This document shows, in pieces, positions 5,423 to 13,099 of a stretch of DNA of 13,099 nt. The translations under genes were made by a program, and so were the position numbers. The notes beneath the pieces were generated by a model that saw only the letters and a list, made by a program, of their open reading frames with translations, made no database searches and had not been told where the DNA came from. Source of the stretch: Oscillospiraceae bacterium (GTDB lineage Bacteria > Bacillota > Clostridia > Oscillospirales > Ruminococcaceae); the NCBI GenBank assembly GCA_020024155.1, contig JAHHUE010000046.1, positions 1 to 13,099 on the forward strand, read 5' to 3'. Numbering within the stretch: the first letter of the stretch is position 1; each line of letters opens with the position of its first letter.

Positions 5423-6697
5423 ATGCTTAATGTGTTAATCAAAAATGCGTGTGTGTATTATGAAAATGCAATTCAAAAAGCTGATATGCTTATTGAAAAC
5501 GGCAAAGTTATTTCTGTTGGTAATGGTATTACTGTTTCTGAAAATACTCCTGTCATTAACGGACAGGATTGCTTGATATTTCCAGGTTTCGCAGATGTTC
5601 ATGTACATTTGCGTGAGCCTGGCTTTTTTTATAAAGAGAGTATAGAAACAGGCACCAAAGCAGCAGCAAAAGGTGGCTTTACTCTTGTTTGCAGTATGCC
5701 AAATCTTAATCCTGTACCGGACAGCGTTCAAAATATGGCTGTTCAGCAGGAAATTATAGATAAAGAGGCTGTTATAAAGGTTTTGCCTTATGCCTCAATT
5801 ACAAAAGGTGAAAAAGGCACAGAGCTTGTTGATTTTGCATCTTTGGCTGATAAATGTTTCGCTTTTTCTGATGACGGCAAAGGCGTGCAAACTCAGGAAA
5901 TGATGCAGCAAGCAATGGAAAATGCAAAAGAGCTTGGCAAAGCAGTTGTTGCCCACTGTGAAGATGAAAGTTTGCTTACCGGTGGATATATTCACGATGG
6001 TGAATACGCAAGACTTCATGGACATAAAGGTATTTGCTCTGCAAGCGAATACAAACAGGTTGAAAGAGATATTGACCTTGTTAGAAAAACCGGTGTTCAA
6101 TACCATGTTTGCCACATATCCACAAAAGAAACAGTGGAACTTGTGAGAAAAGCAAAGGCAGAAGGCTTGAAAGTAAGCTGTGAAACAGCACCACATTACC
6201 TTGCTTTTTGCGATATGGATTTGCAGGAACACGGACGCTTTAAAATGAACCCACCAATTCGCTCTGCACAAGACAGAGAGGCTCTTATAAAAGGTGTGCA
6301 GGACGGCACAATAGAAGTTATTGCAACAGACCACGCACCACACTCAGCAGAAGAAAAGCTTAAAGGACTTGAAAAAAGCAATATGGGTGTTGTTGGGCTT
6401 GAAACAAGCTTTGCAGCAATTAACACATATATGGTAAAACGTGGATATATCACAATGGAAAAACTTGTTGAAATAATGAGTATCAACCCAAGAAATATAT
6501 TTGGTATAGAAAGCGGAATAAAAATCGGTCAGAAAGCAGATTTTGTAATGGTAAACCCTGATAAAGAATTTGTTGTAGACCCAGAAACTTTTACATCAAA
6601 GGGTCGTTTTACACCATTTGAAGGCACAAAATTATATGGCGATATACTTCTCACTGTTTATAACGGAGAAGTTGTATATAAAAATATAACAGAGTAA
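5423..6697 (+). CDS. pyrC: Dihydroorotase (class I)
   Basis: 424 residues, normal for the bacterial class I enzyme (Bacillus type, longer than E. coli PyrC). It cyclises N-carbamoyl-L-aspartate to dihydroorotate, step three of UMP synthesis, in the cytoplasm. The metal site is complete: DVHVHLREPG (59-68) with His60 and His62, FSDDGKG (148-154) with the bridging Asp151 in place of the carboxylated Lys of other classes, AHCED (177-181) with His178, CHIST (230-234) with His231, and ATDHAPH (301-307) with Asp303 as the catalytic base. Arg64 of HLR and the Asn of SMPN (91-94) match substrate-binding positions. The ATG has AAGGAG at 5411-5416. First gene of the pyr operon, with carB starting 18 bp after its stop. 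In B. subtilis pyrAA follows pyrC; here it is missing. Any pyr leader control would act through the region 5175-5422. Confidence 0.97.
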   Translation: MLNVLIKNACVYYENAIQKADMLIENGKVISVGNGITVSENTPVINGQDCLIFPGFADVHVHLREPGFFYKESIETGTKAAAKGGFTLVCSMPNLNPVPDSVQNMAVQQEIIDKEAVIKVLPYASITKGEKGTELVDFASLADKCFAFSDDGKGVQTQEMMQQAMENAKELGKAVVAHCEDESLLTGGYIHDGEYARLHGHKGICSASEYKQVERDIDLVRKTGVQYHVCHISTKETVELVRKAKAEGLKVSCETAPHYLAFCDMDLQEHGRFKMNPPIRSAQDREALIKGVQDGTIEVIATDHAPHSAEEKLKGLEKSNMGVVGLETSFAAINTYMVKRGYITMEKLVEIMSINPRNIFGIESGIKIGQKADFVMVNPDKEFVVDPETFTSKGRFTPFEGTKLYGDILLTVYNGEVVYKNITE

Positions 6698-6715
6698 AGT
6701 AAGGAGAAAAATAAA

Positions 6716-9700
6716 ATGCCAAAAAGAACAGACATAAAAAAAGTATTAGTTATAGGCTCAGGCCCAATTGTTATAGGTCAGGCAGCAGAATTTGACTACG
6801 CAGGCACACAGGCATGCCTTGCTTTAAAAGAAGAAGGTTACGAAGTTGTTCTTATTAACTCTAACCCTGCAACAATTATGACAGACACAAAAATGGCTGA
6901 TAAAGTGTATATGGAACCACTTACACTTGAATATGTTGCAAGAATTATCCGCTATGAAAGACCAGACGCAATTGTTCCAGGTCTTGGTGGTCAGACAGGT
7001 TTGAACCTCTGTGTTCAGCTTGCTGAAAAAGGTATCCTTGATGAATGTAAAGTAGAAGTTCTCGGTACAAGCATTGAATCTATCAAAAAAGCTGAAGACA
7101 GAGAATTGTTTAAAAAAATGTGTGAAGAAATCGGCGAACCTATTATCGCATCAGAAATTGTAACAGATGTTGAAGCAGGTCTTAAAGCTGCTGAAAGAAT
7201 TGGATATCCAGTTGTTCTTCGTCCTGCATTTACACTTGGTGGTACAGGCGGTGGCTTTGCTGATAATGAAGAAGAATGCCGTGAAATCATCAAACACGCA
7301 ATCAGCCTCTCACCAGTAAATCAAGTTTTGGTTGAAAAGAGCGTTAAAGGCTATCAAGAAATTGAATTTGAAGTTATGCGTGATAAAAAAGATAAAGCAA
7401 TTGCTATCTGTGATATGGAAAACTTTGACCCAGTTGGTGTTCACACAGGTGACAGTATTGTTTTTGCACCTTGTCAGACACTTGAAAAAGAACAGGTTGC
7501 TCTCTTGAAAAAATCTGCTCTTAAAATTCTTAAATACCTCAAAATTGAAGGTGGCTGTAATGTTCAGTTTGCTCTTAAACCAGGCACAATGGAATATTAC
7601 CTTATCGAAATCAACCCTCGTGTAAGCCGTTCTTCTGCACTTGCATCAAAAGCAACAGCTTATCCAATTGCTCGTGTAACAGCAAAAATTGCAGTTGGTT
7701 TTACACTTGATGAAATCTCTATCAGTGGTATTCCAGCATCAATAGAACCAGCAATAGACTACAAAGTTGCAAAGGTTGCTCGTTTCCCATTTGATAAATT
7801 TACATCTGCATCTAAAACTCTTTCAACACAGATGAAAGCAACAGGCGAAGTTATGAGCCTTGGTCAGTCCTTGGGTGAAATTATGCTCAAAGCTGTTCGT
7901 GGTCTTGAAATCGGTGTTGACCACTTTGAAATGAAAAAATTCAAAGATTGGACAAAACAAGATTTGATTGCAGAAATCCAAACACCAACAGACGAAAGAC
8001 TTTTTGCTCTTTGCGAAGCTATCCGTAAAGGTGCTACAAATGAAGAAATTTGCAATGTAACAAAAATTGTTGAACCATTTGTACAGATGATAAGAGATGT
8101 TGTTGATTACGAAGAAGTAATTGCAAAAAATGTAAAAGATATTGAAGTTCTCAGAAAAGCAAAAGATATGGGCTTTTCAGACAGCTACATTGCTCGCATT
8201 TGGGGTATGAAGAAAACAGAACTTTTCACATTTAGAAAAGAAAACGGCATTTTGCCAATTTATCGCATTGTAGACAATGTTGAACATCAGCAGGATTATG
8301 TTCCATACTTCTACTCTTGCTACCATGGCGAAAACGAAAGCATTGTTACAAATAACAAAAAAATTCTTGTTCTTGGTTCTGGACCAATCAGAATTGGTCA
8401 AGGTGTTGAATTTGACTACTCCACAGTTCACGCTGTATGGGCAATCAAAGAATGTGGCTATGAAGCTATCATTATCAACAACAACCCAGAAACAGTTTCC
8501 ACAGACTACACAACAGCTGATAAACTCTACTTTGAACCACTCACTGTTGAAGATGTTATGAATGTTATAGCACTTGAAAATCCAGATGGTGTTGTTGTAT
8601 CTCTCGGTGGTCAAACAGCTATCAACCTTGCAAACGACCTTAAAGAACTTGGCGTAAAAATTGTTGGTACAGATGTTGACGCTATCGAAAGAGCTGAAAA
8701 CCGTGACAGCTTTGAAAAAATTATGCACACACTTGGTATTCCTGAACCAGAAGGACAGGCTGTTACAAATATTCCAGACGGTATTAAAGTTGCAAACAGA
8801 ATAGGTTATCCAGTGCTTGTTCGTCCTTCTTATGTTCTTGGTGGCCGTGCAATGCAGATTGTCCAAAGCGATGACGATTTGAAAAAATATCTCCAAACAG
8901 CTGTTTTGGTTGATGAAGACCAGCCAGTTCTTGTTGATAAATATATCATTGGTAAAGAACTTGAAACAGACGCTATCTGTGATGGTACAGATGTATTTAT
9001 CCCAGGTATTATGGAACATATCGAAGAAACAGGTGTTCACTCTGGGGACAGTATCTCTGTTTACCCAGCTTACACAGTTTCAAATGCAGTTAAAAACACA
9101 ATCAGAGATTATACAATCAAACTTGGTCTTGGTATTGGCATTAAAGGTTTGTTTAATATTCAGTTTATCGTTGACGAATTTGACAATGTATATGTAATTG
9201 AAGTTAACCCTCGTTCTTCCAGAACAGTTCCATTCCTTTCAAAATCAACAGGTGTTCCAATGGCAAACATTGCAACAAAAGTAATGCTTGGTCATTCACT
9301 TAAAGAATTGGGCTACGGCACTTACGTTCAAGAAGAAAGCAAACGCTTCTATGTAAAAGCTCCAACATTCTCATTCTCAAAAATCAGAGGTTTGGACGCA
9401 TACCTTTCACCAGAAATGAAATCTACTGGGGAAGCAATCGGTTACGATAAAAAACTTAATCGTGCAATCTACAAAGCATTGCAGGCATCAGGCATCAAAG
9501 TTCAAAACTATGGTACAATATTTGTAACTTTGGCAGATAAAGATAAACAAAGATCATTGCCGCTTGTAAAACGTTTCTACAACCTTGGTTTCAATATTGA
9601 AGCAACAGCAGGTACAGCAGCATTCCTCAAAAGAAACGGTATCAAAACAAGAGTAAAACAAAAGATTTCCGAAGGTGGTAACGATATTATCGAAAGCCTT

Positions 9701-9895
9701 ACAAAAGGTTATGTAACTTATGTTATCAACACACAAGATGTTGGTGCTCCTGATACAAAACACGACGGATTCCTTATTCGCCGTTATGCAGTAGAAAACA
9801 ATGTTGCATTGTTCTCAAGCCTTTCAACAGTTAACGCATTGCTTAATGTTTTGGAAGATATGACTTTGCCTGTTTCTACAATTGATGAAGACTAA
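6716..9895 (+). CDS. carB: Carbamoyl phosphate synthase, large (ammonia-using) subunit
   Basis: 1059 residues, slightly shorter than E. coli CarB (1073). It makes carbamoyl phosphate from bicarbonate, ammonia delivered by the small subunit, and two ATP. The internal duplication is clear: GSGPIVIGQAAEFDY (14-28) opens the carboxyphosphate half, and GSGPIRIGQGVEFDY at about residue 553 opens the carbamate-phosphorylating half. Each half has an ATP-grasp fold, with RPAFTLGGTGGGF (about 172-184) in the first and RPSYVLGGRAMQI in the second. The C-terminal MGS regulatory domain (about 930-1059) keeps ATAGTA, QKISEG and VINT, matching the UMP/IMP phosphate-pocket Thr, Lys and Asn of E. coli CarB, so UMP feedback is plausible. 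AAGGAG at 6701-6706 supports the ATG. No carA (pyrAA) lies in the window, although the enzyme needs it to use glutamine. The synonym in Gram-positive pyr operons is pyrAB. Codons look more optimised (CGT, ATC, CTC) than in the rnf-like genes. Confidence 0.98.
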   Translation: MPKRTDIKKVLVIGSGPIVIGQAAEFDYAGTQACLALKEEGYEVVLINSNPATIMTDTKMADKVYMEPLTLEYVARIIRYERPDAIVPGLGGQTGLNLCVQLAEKGILDECKVEVLGTSIESIKKAEDRELFKKMCEEIGEPIIASEIVTDVEAGLKAAERIGYPVVLRPAFTLGGTGGGFADNEEECREIIKHAISLSPVNQVLVEKSVKGYQEIEFEVMRDKKDKAIAICDMENFDPVGVHTGDSIVFAPCQTLEKEQVALLKKSALKILKYLKIEGGCNVQFALKPGTMEYYLIEINPRVSRSSALASKATAYPIARVTAKIAVGFTLDEISISGIPASIEPAIDYKVAKVARFPFDKFTSASKTLSTQMKATGEVMSLGQSLGEIMLKAVRGLEIGVDHFEMKKFKDWTKQDLIAEIQTPTDERLFALCEAIRKGATNEEICNVTKIVEPFVQMIRDVVDYEEVIAKNVKDIEVLRKAKDMGFSDSYIARIWGMKKTELFTFRKENGILPIYRIVDNVEHQQDYVPYFYSCYHGENESIVTNNKKILVLGSGPIRIGQGVEFDYSTVHAVWAIKECGYEAIIINNNPETVSTDYTTADKLYFEPLTVEDVMNVIALENPDGVVVSLGGQTAINLANDLKELGVKIVGTDVDAIERAENRDSFEKIMHTLGIPEPEGQAVTNIPDGIKVANRIGYPVLVRPSYVLGGRAMQIVQSDDDLKKYLQTAVLVDEDQPVLVDKYIIGKELETDAICDGTDVFIPGIMEHIEETGVHSGDSISVYPAYTVSNAVKNTIRDYTIKLGLGIGIKGLFNIQFIVDEFDNVYVIEVNPRSSRTVPFLSKSTGVPMANIATKVMLGHSLKELGYGTYVQEESKRFYVKAPTFSFSKIRGLDAYLSPEMKSTGEAIGYDKKLNRAIYKALQASGIKVQNYGTIFVTLADKDKQRSLPLVKRFYNLGFNIEATAGTAAFLKRNGIKTRVKQKISEGGNDIIESLTKGYVTYVINTQDVGAPDTKHDGFLIRRYAVENNVALFSSLSTVNALLNVLEDMTLPVSTIDED

Positions 9896-9908
9896 TTAAA
9901 AAGATATA

Positions 9909-9944
9909 ATAAATAGGGACATAGCTTTATATGTCCCTATTTAT
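9909..9944 (+). terminator. Perfect 15-bp hairpin between carB and pyrK
   Basis: ATAAATAGGGACATA (9909-9923) pairs perfectly with TATGTCCCTATTTAT (9930-9944) around a GCTTTA loop. It begins 14 bp after the carB stop. The right arm ends in TTTAT and is followed by AAAAATATTT, so the U-run is short and broken. It may be a partial terminator, or an RNA processing or stability element within the operon. The genes after it belong to the same pathway, so full termination would require the promoter proposed at 9953-9981. Confidence 0.6.
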
Positions 9945-9952
9945 AAAAATAT

Positions 9953-9981
9953 TTGGTAAAAACCACAAAATCGAGTATATA
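9953..9981 (+). promoter_or_regulatory. Possible internal promoter for pyrK-pyrD-pyrF-pyrE
   Basis: TTGGTA (9953-9958) and TATATA (9976-9981) are exactly 17 bp apart, immediately after the hairpin at 9909-9944 and before the pyrK ribosome binding site AAGGAG (9991-9996). The -35 box matches consensus at four of six positions. It would give pyrK a leader of about 18-20 nt. Confidence 0.35.
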
Positions 9982-10005
9982 TAACTGAGAAAGGAGAGTT
10001 TTCCA

Positions 10006-10743
10006 ATGTATAAAAGAGATATTTACACAATTAAGGAAAACAAAAAAATTGCCAAAGATGTTTATTATATGATTCTTGAAGGTGATACATCATTTATCAC
10101 AGCACCGGGTCAGTTTATAAACATTCAAATTGACGGCTTATATCTCAGAAGACCAATCTCAATAAGTGACTGGGACGATAAAGCAATATATATAATTTAT
10201 AAAGTTGTTGGTGCAGGCACAGAAAAAATGTCAGAGATGAAAAACGGTGAAAAACTTGATATTTTAACAGGTCTTGGCAACGGCTTTACAATTATGAAAG
10301 AAAGCGATAAGCCACTTGTTATTGGTGGTGGCGTTGGTACACCTCCAATGTACAATCTTACAAAACAGCTTATTGCACAAGGCAAAAAGCCAACTGTTAT
10401 TCTTGGTTTTACAAGCAAAGAAGATGTTTTTGGCGAAGAAGAATTTAAAGCTTTGGGATGTCCAGTTTATATAACAACAAATGACGGCTCTTACGGAACA
10501 AAAGGTTTTGTAACAGATATTATCAAAACTTTATCCGATTATGATTATTTCTATACTTGTGGACCACAGCCAATGCTTAGAGCAGTTGCTTTGTCAACAG
10601 AATGTTCAGGTCAGCTCTCTTTTGAAGAAAGAATGGGTTGTGGCTTTGGTGGTTGTATGGGTTGCAGCTGCGAAACTCTTACAGGCAATAAACGCATTTG
10701 TAAAGAAGGCCCTATTATGTTTAAGGAGGAAATCAAATGGTAA
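10006..10743 (+). CDS. pyrK: Dihydroorotate dehydrogenase B, electron transfer subunit
   Basis: 245 residues. It carries FAD and a [2Fe-2S] cluster and passes electrons from the FMN of PyrD type 1B to NAD+, in a cytoplasmic PyrD2-PyrK2 complex. The FAD domain has RRPISI (48-53); the NAD domain has GGGVGTPPM (107-115) and CGPQPML (185-191). The iron-sulfur domain reads EERMGCGFGGCMGC (207-220) with ligands Cys212, Cys217, Cys220 and Cys232; Cys222 is an extra cysteine beside them. Length and domain order are normal. The ATG follows AAGGAG at 9991-9996. Its last codons overlap pyrD by 7 bp, so the two partner subunits are translationally coupled, which suits a 1:1 complex. The gap to carB contains a hairpin and a possible promoter. 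Presence of this gene identifies the NAD-linked Gram-positive type of dihydroorotate oxidation. Confidence 0.96.
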   Translation: MYKRDIYTIKENKKIAKDVYYMILEGDTSFITAPGQFINIQIDGLYLRRPISISDWDDKAIYIIYKVVGAGTEKMSEMKNGEKLDILTGLGNGFTIMKESDKPLVIGGGVGTPPMYNLTKQLIAQGKKPTVILGFTSKEDVFGEEEFKALGCPVYITTNDGSYGTKGFVTDIIKTLSDYDYFYTCGPQPMLRAVALSTECSGQLSFEERMGCGFGGCMGCSCETLTGNKRICKEGPIMFKEEIKW

Positions 10744-11651
10744 ACACAAAGGTAACACTTTCCAGTTGGCAGTTGGATAATCCGGTTATTCCAGCATCTG
10801 GTACATTTAACTTTGGTAAAGAATTTTCAGAGTTTTATGATATAAATATTCTTGGTTCATTCTCCTTTAAAGGCACAACAAAAGAACCTCGTTTTGGCAA
10901 TCCTTGTCCACGAATTGCAGAAACTCCAATGGGTATGATTAACTCAGTTGGACTTCAAAACCCAGGTATAGAGGCTGTTATCAACCACGAATTGCCAGAG
11001 ATGAAAAAATACTTTAATAAAAAAGTTATTGCAAATATTTCAGGCTTTTCCATTGACGAATATGTGTACTGCTGTGAAAAAATTGATAAAGAAGAACAAG
11101 TTGGACTTATAGAAGTTAATGTTTCCTGCCCAAATGTTCATAACGGTGGTATGGCTTTTGGTACAGATGCAAACAATGTTGCAGCAGTTACAAAAGCAGT
11201 TAAAGCAGTTACAACAAAACCAGTTTATATTAAACTTAGCCCAAATGTAACAGATATTGTTTCCATTGCAAAAGCAGCAGAACAAGCAGGTGCAGACGGT
11301 ATCAGCCTTATTAACACATTGCTTGGTATGAGAATAAACTTGCGTACCGGCAAACCGATTATTGCAAATAAAATGGGTGGTTTTTCAGGCTCTGCAATTT
11401 TTCCGGTTGCACTTAGAATGGTATATCAGGTTGCACAGGCAGTTAATATTCCGGTTATTGGTATGGGTGGCGTTTCAAGTGCAGAAGATGTTATTGAAAT
11501 GATGTACGCAGGTGCGTCAGCTGTTCAAGTTGGTGCAGCAAACCTTACAAATCCATACGCCTGCAAAGAAATTATCGAAAATTTGCCAAAGGTTATGGAA
11601 AAATACGGCATATCAGACCTTAATGATATTATAGGTAAATCCTTTAAATAA
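10737..11651 (+). CDS. pyrD: Dihydroorotate dehydrogenase B, catalytic subunit (type 1B)
   Basis: 304 residues, normal for class 1B. It oxidises dihydroorotate to orotate with FMN in a TIM barrel; electrons leave through PyrK to NAD+. Motifs: SGTFNFG (21-27), SFKGTT (43-48) with the FMN-region Lys45, NSVGLQNPG (69-77), IEVNVSCPNV (125-134) with the catalytic base Cys131 that marks class 1, KLSPNVTDI (166-174), GISLINTLLGMRI (188-200), NKMGGFSG (211-218) and the phosphate-binding end IGMGGV (241-246) with AGASAVQVGAA (258-268). The ATG lies inside the end of pyrK (7-bp overlap) and has AAGGAGG at 10723-10729. pyrF follows after a 30-bp gap. Both the Cys base and the adjacent pyrK point to the type 1B enzyme rather than the fumarate-dependent 1A form. 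Confidence 0.97.
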   Translation: MVNTKVTLSSWQLDNPVIPASGTFNFGKEFSEFYDINILGSFSFKGTTKEPRFGNPCPRIAETPMGMINSVGLQNPGIEAVINHELPEMKKYFNKKVIANISGFSIDEYVYCCEKIDKEEQVGLIEVNVSCPNVHNGGMAFGTDANNVAAVTKAVKAVTTKPVYIKLSPNVTDIVSIAKAAEQAGADGISLINTLLGMRINLRTGKPIIANKMGGFSGSAIFPVALRMVYQVAQAVNIPVIGMGGVSSAEDVIEMMYAGASAVQVGAANLTNPYACKEIIENLPKVMEKYGISDLNDIIGKSFK

Positions 11652-11681
11652 AGAGTATAAAATTAAAAGGAGAGAATAGTA

Positions 11682-12380
11682 ATGAACAGAGATGTAATTA
11701 TCGCATTGGACTTTAAAGACGGTGCAACAGCACTCAGCTTTCTTGATAAATTTACAGATGAAAAACCATTTGTAAAAATTGGTATGGAACTTTTCTACGC
11801 AGAAGGTCCATCAATTGTTAAAGCAGTTAAAGAAAGAGGACATAAAGTTTTTCTTGACCTTAAACTTCACGATATTCCAAACACTGTTAAGGGTGGTATG
11901 AGAAGTCTTTCCAGTCTTGGTGCAGATATTGTAAATGTACACGCAGCAGGCACAATTGATATGATGAAAGCTGCTCTTGAAGGCGTTATGCGTGAAGACG
12001 GCACAAGACCACTTGTTATTGCTGTTACACAACTTACTTCCACAAGTGAAGAAAGAATGCAGAAAGAACTTCTTATCAACGCATCTATCAATGACACAAT
12101 CGTTCATTATGCAAAAAATGCAAAAGAAGCAGGCCTTGACGGTATCGTTTGCTCACCACTTGAAGCTGGTATGGTTAAAGAAGCAGTTGGCAAAGACTTT
12201 TTGACAGTTACACCTGGTGTTCGTTTTGCAGATGGCGATATTGGCGACCAAGTTCGTGTTACAACACCTGCAAAAGCAAAAGAAATTGGCACAGACTATA
12301 TCGTTGTAGGCCGTCCAATTACAAAAGCAGAAGACCCAGTTGCTGCATATCGTCATTGTATGGCAGATTTTGCTGAATAA
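11682..12380 (+). CDS. pyrF: Orotidine 5'-phosphate decarboxylase
   Basis: 232 residues, the compact bacterial size. It decarboxylates OMP to UMP, the last step of the pathway, in the cytoplasm as a TIM-barrel dimer. The active-site set is complete: IALDF with Asp10, VKIG with Lys32, and the signature LDLKLHDIPNTV (58-69) with Asp59, Lys61 and Asp64, the Asp-x-Lys-x-x-Asp tetrad. VTPGVRF (176-182) and IVVGRPIT (207-214) form the phosphate site with Arg211. AAAAGGAGAG (11667-11676 region) precedes the ATG. It follows pyrD by 30 bp and is followed, after 67 bp, by pyrE, the same pyrD-pyrF-pyrE order as in B. subtilis. Nothing odd in the gene. Confidence 0.97.
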   Translation: MNRDVIIALDFKDGATALSFLDKFTDEKPFVKIGMELFYAEGPSIVKAVKERGHKVFLDLKLHDIPNTVKGGMRSLSSLGADIVNVHAAGTIDMMKAALEGVMREDGTRPLVIAVTQLTSTSEERMQKELLINASINDTIVHYAKNAKEAGLDGIVCSPLEAGMVKEAVGKDFLTVTPGVRFADGDIGDQVRVTTPAKAKEIGTDYIVVGRPITKAEDPVAAYRHCMADFAE

Positions 12381-12447
12381 TTTGTATAAAATTGCTTTTA
12401 TAAAGCATAAGAAGATAATATTATAGAAATTCAGGAGATATATAATT

Positions 12448-13080
12448 ATGGAAAAGAAAATTGCAAAACATCTTTTGTCAATTGGTGCAGTATTCCTTAA
12501 ACCAAACGACCCATTTACTTGGGCATCAGGCATTAAAAGCCCAATTTACTGCGACAACCGTCTTACACTTTCTTACCCAGAAGTTAGAACAGATATAGAA
12601 AACGGTTTGGCAGAACTTATCAAAACAAATTACCCAGAATGTGAAGCTGTTTTTGGCACATCCACAGCAGGCATTGCACACGCTGCAATTGTTGCTGACA
12701 TTATGGGCTTGCCAATGGGTTATGTTCGTGGCAGTGCAAAAGACCATGGCAGAACAAACCAAATTGAAGGTAAATCAGAAAAAGGTCAAAAAGTTGTTGT
12801 TGTTGAAGACCTTATTTCAACAGCAGGCAGCTGTGTAGATGTTGTAAATGTGCTTAGAGAAGCAGGTTGCGAAGTTTTGGGCATTGTTTCAATCTTCACA
12901 TACGGTATGCAAAAAGGTCTTGACCGTCTTAGCGAAAACAATGTAAAAAATATTTCTCTCTCAAACCTTGACGCTCTTGTTGAAGTTGCAGCAGAAAATG
13001 GTTACATTGAATCAAGCGACATCAAAAAAATTCTTACATTCCGTCAAAACCCATCTGACCCATCTTGGAAAGATGCTTAA
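12448..13080 (+). CDS. pyrE: Orotate phosphoribosyltransferase
   Basis: 210 residues, normal length. It joins orotate to PRPP to give OMP, the substrate of PyrF. Motifs: FTWASGIKSPIYCDNR (23-38) at the orotate/PRPP site, VFGTSTAGIAHAA (68-80), the mobile catalytic loop KDHGRTNQIEG (98-108) with Lys98, His100 and Arg102, and the type I phosphoribosyltransferase PRPP loop VVVVEDLISTAGS (116-128), whose acidic pair Glu120-Asp121 binds the ribose. AGGAG at 12433-12437 precedes the ATG. The 67-bp gap after pyrF is the longest in this block and contains a small stem (TGCTTT/AAAGCA, 12393-12407) without a U-run, so read-through is expected. Only 19 bp remain after the stop, too few to tell whether the operon continues with pyrB or carA. 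Confidence 0.97.
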   Translation: MEKKIAKHLLSIGAVFLKPNDPFTWASGIKSPIYCDNRLTLSYPEVRTDIENGLAELIKTNYPECEAVFGTSTAGIAHAAIVADIMGLPMGYVRGSAKDHGRTNQIEGKSEKGQKVVVVEDLISTAGSCVDVVNVLREAGCEVLGIVSIFTYGMQKGLDRLSENNVKNISLSNLDALVEVAAENGYIESSDIKKILTFRQNPSDPSWKDA

Positions 13081-13099
13081 TTAAAAAAGTAAAAGGCTC

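Noticed and set aside
5795..6343. Open frame of 182 codons on the - strand
   Set aside because: Antisense to pyrC, whose active-site motifs are intact; cysteine- and phenylalanine-rich shadow translation.
8277..8561. Open frames on the + strand inside carB (also 8910-9197)
   Set aside because: Out of frame with carB, with no start signals; the carB frame is uninterrupted and matches the family throughout.
8177..9040. Long open frame of 287 codons on the - strand
   Set aside because: Lies wholly inside carB, has no ribosome binding site context, and its translation is rich in Cys, Phe, Asn and Ile, typical of a shadow frame.
6716..9895. Internal repeat of GSGPI-IGQ and related motifs in carB
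   Set aside because: This is the ancient duplication of the two CPSase halves found in every CarB, not a new repeat.

Overview
The window is a compact, AT-rich stretch in which every gene lies on the + strand. It has strong AAGGAG-type ribosome binding sites, short or overlapping gene junctions, and a PyrK/PyrD type 1B pair. Together these point to a low-GC Firmicute, most likely a clostridium (anaerobic Eubacteriales). No mobile element, CRISPR array, tRNA or rRNA was seen.

Region 1 (40-834) is a short QueG-like iron-sulfur protein (queuosine tRNA-modification family) that keeps all eight cluster cysteines but lacks the C-terminal part of full-length QueG.

Region 2 (about 893-5303) looks like one transcription unit. 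A good sigma-A-type promoter (TTGATT-17-TATAAT) precedes rpe (ribulose-phosphate 3-epimerase). Then come three integral-membrane genes clearly related to rnfD, rnfE and rnfA, and a membrane-anchored protein with a DUF4015-like (glycoside-hydrolase-like barrel) outer domain. This is the most unusual part. The Rnf-like trio has no rnfB, rnfC or rnfG beside it. By hand alignment, the RnfE-like and RnfA-like proteins have lost all four cysteines that hold the transmembrane [2Fe-2S] cluster in true Rnf/Nqr complexes, while the RnfD-like protein keeps its candidate FMN-attachment threonine. The DUF4015-like protein also appears to lack an acidic residue of its family motif. The set looks like a repurposed Rnf-derived membrane complex.

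Region 3 (5175-5422) is a 248-bp control region. It holds a plausible promoter, a strong intrinsic terminator placed where it could act either as the end of the upstream operon or as an attenuator for the pyr genes, a 7-nt segment able to pair with the terminator stem and loop, and two AT-rich inverted repeats.

Region 4 (5423-13080) is a de novo pyrimidine operon in the order pyrC-carB-pyrK-pyrD-pyrF-pyrE. The order matches the Bacillus subtilis pyr operon with pyrR, pyrP, pyrB and pyrAA (carA) left out. The genes cover carbamoyl phosphate synthesis (large subunit only), dihydroorotase, the NAD-linked dihydroorotate dehydrogenase B pair, orotate phosphoribosyltransferase and OMP decarboxylase. 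The small CPSase subunit and aspartate carbamoyltransferase must be encoded elsewhere. A perfect 15-bp hairpin and a possible promoter between carB and pyrK may split the operon into two expression blocks. All functional statements come from reading motifs by eye; no database search was possible.
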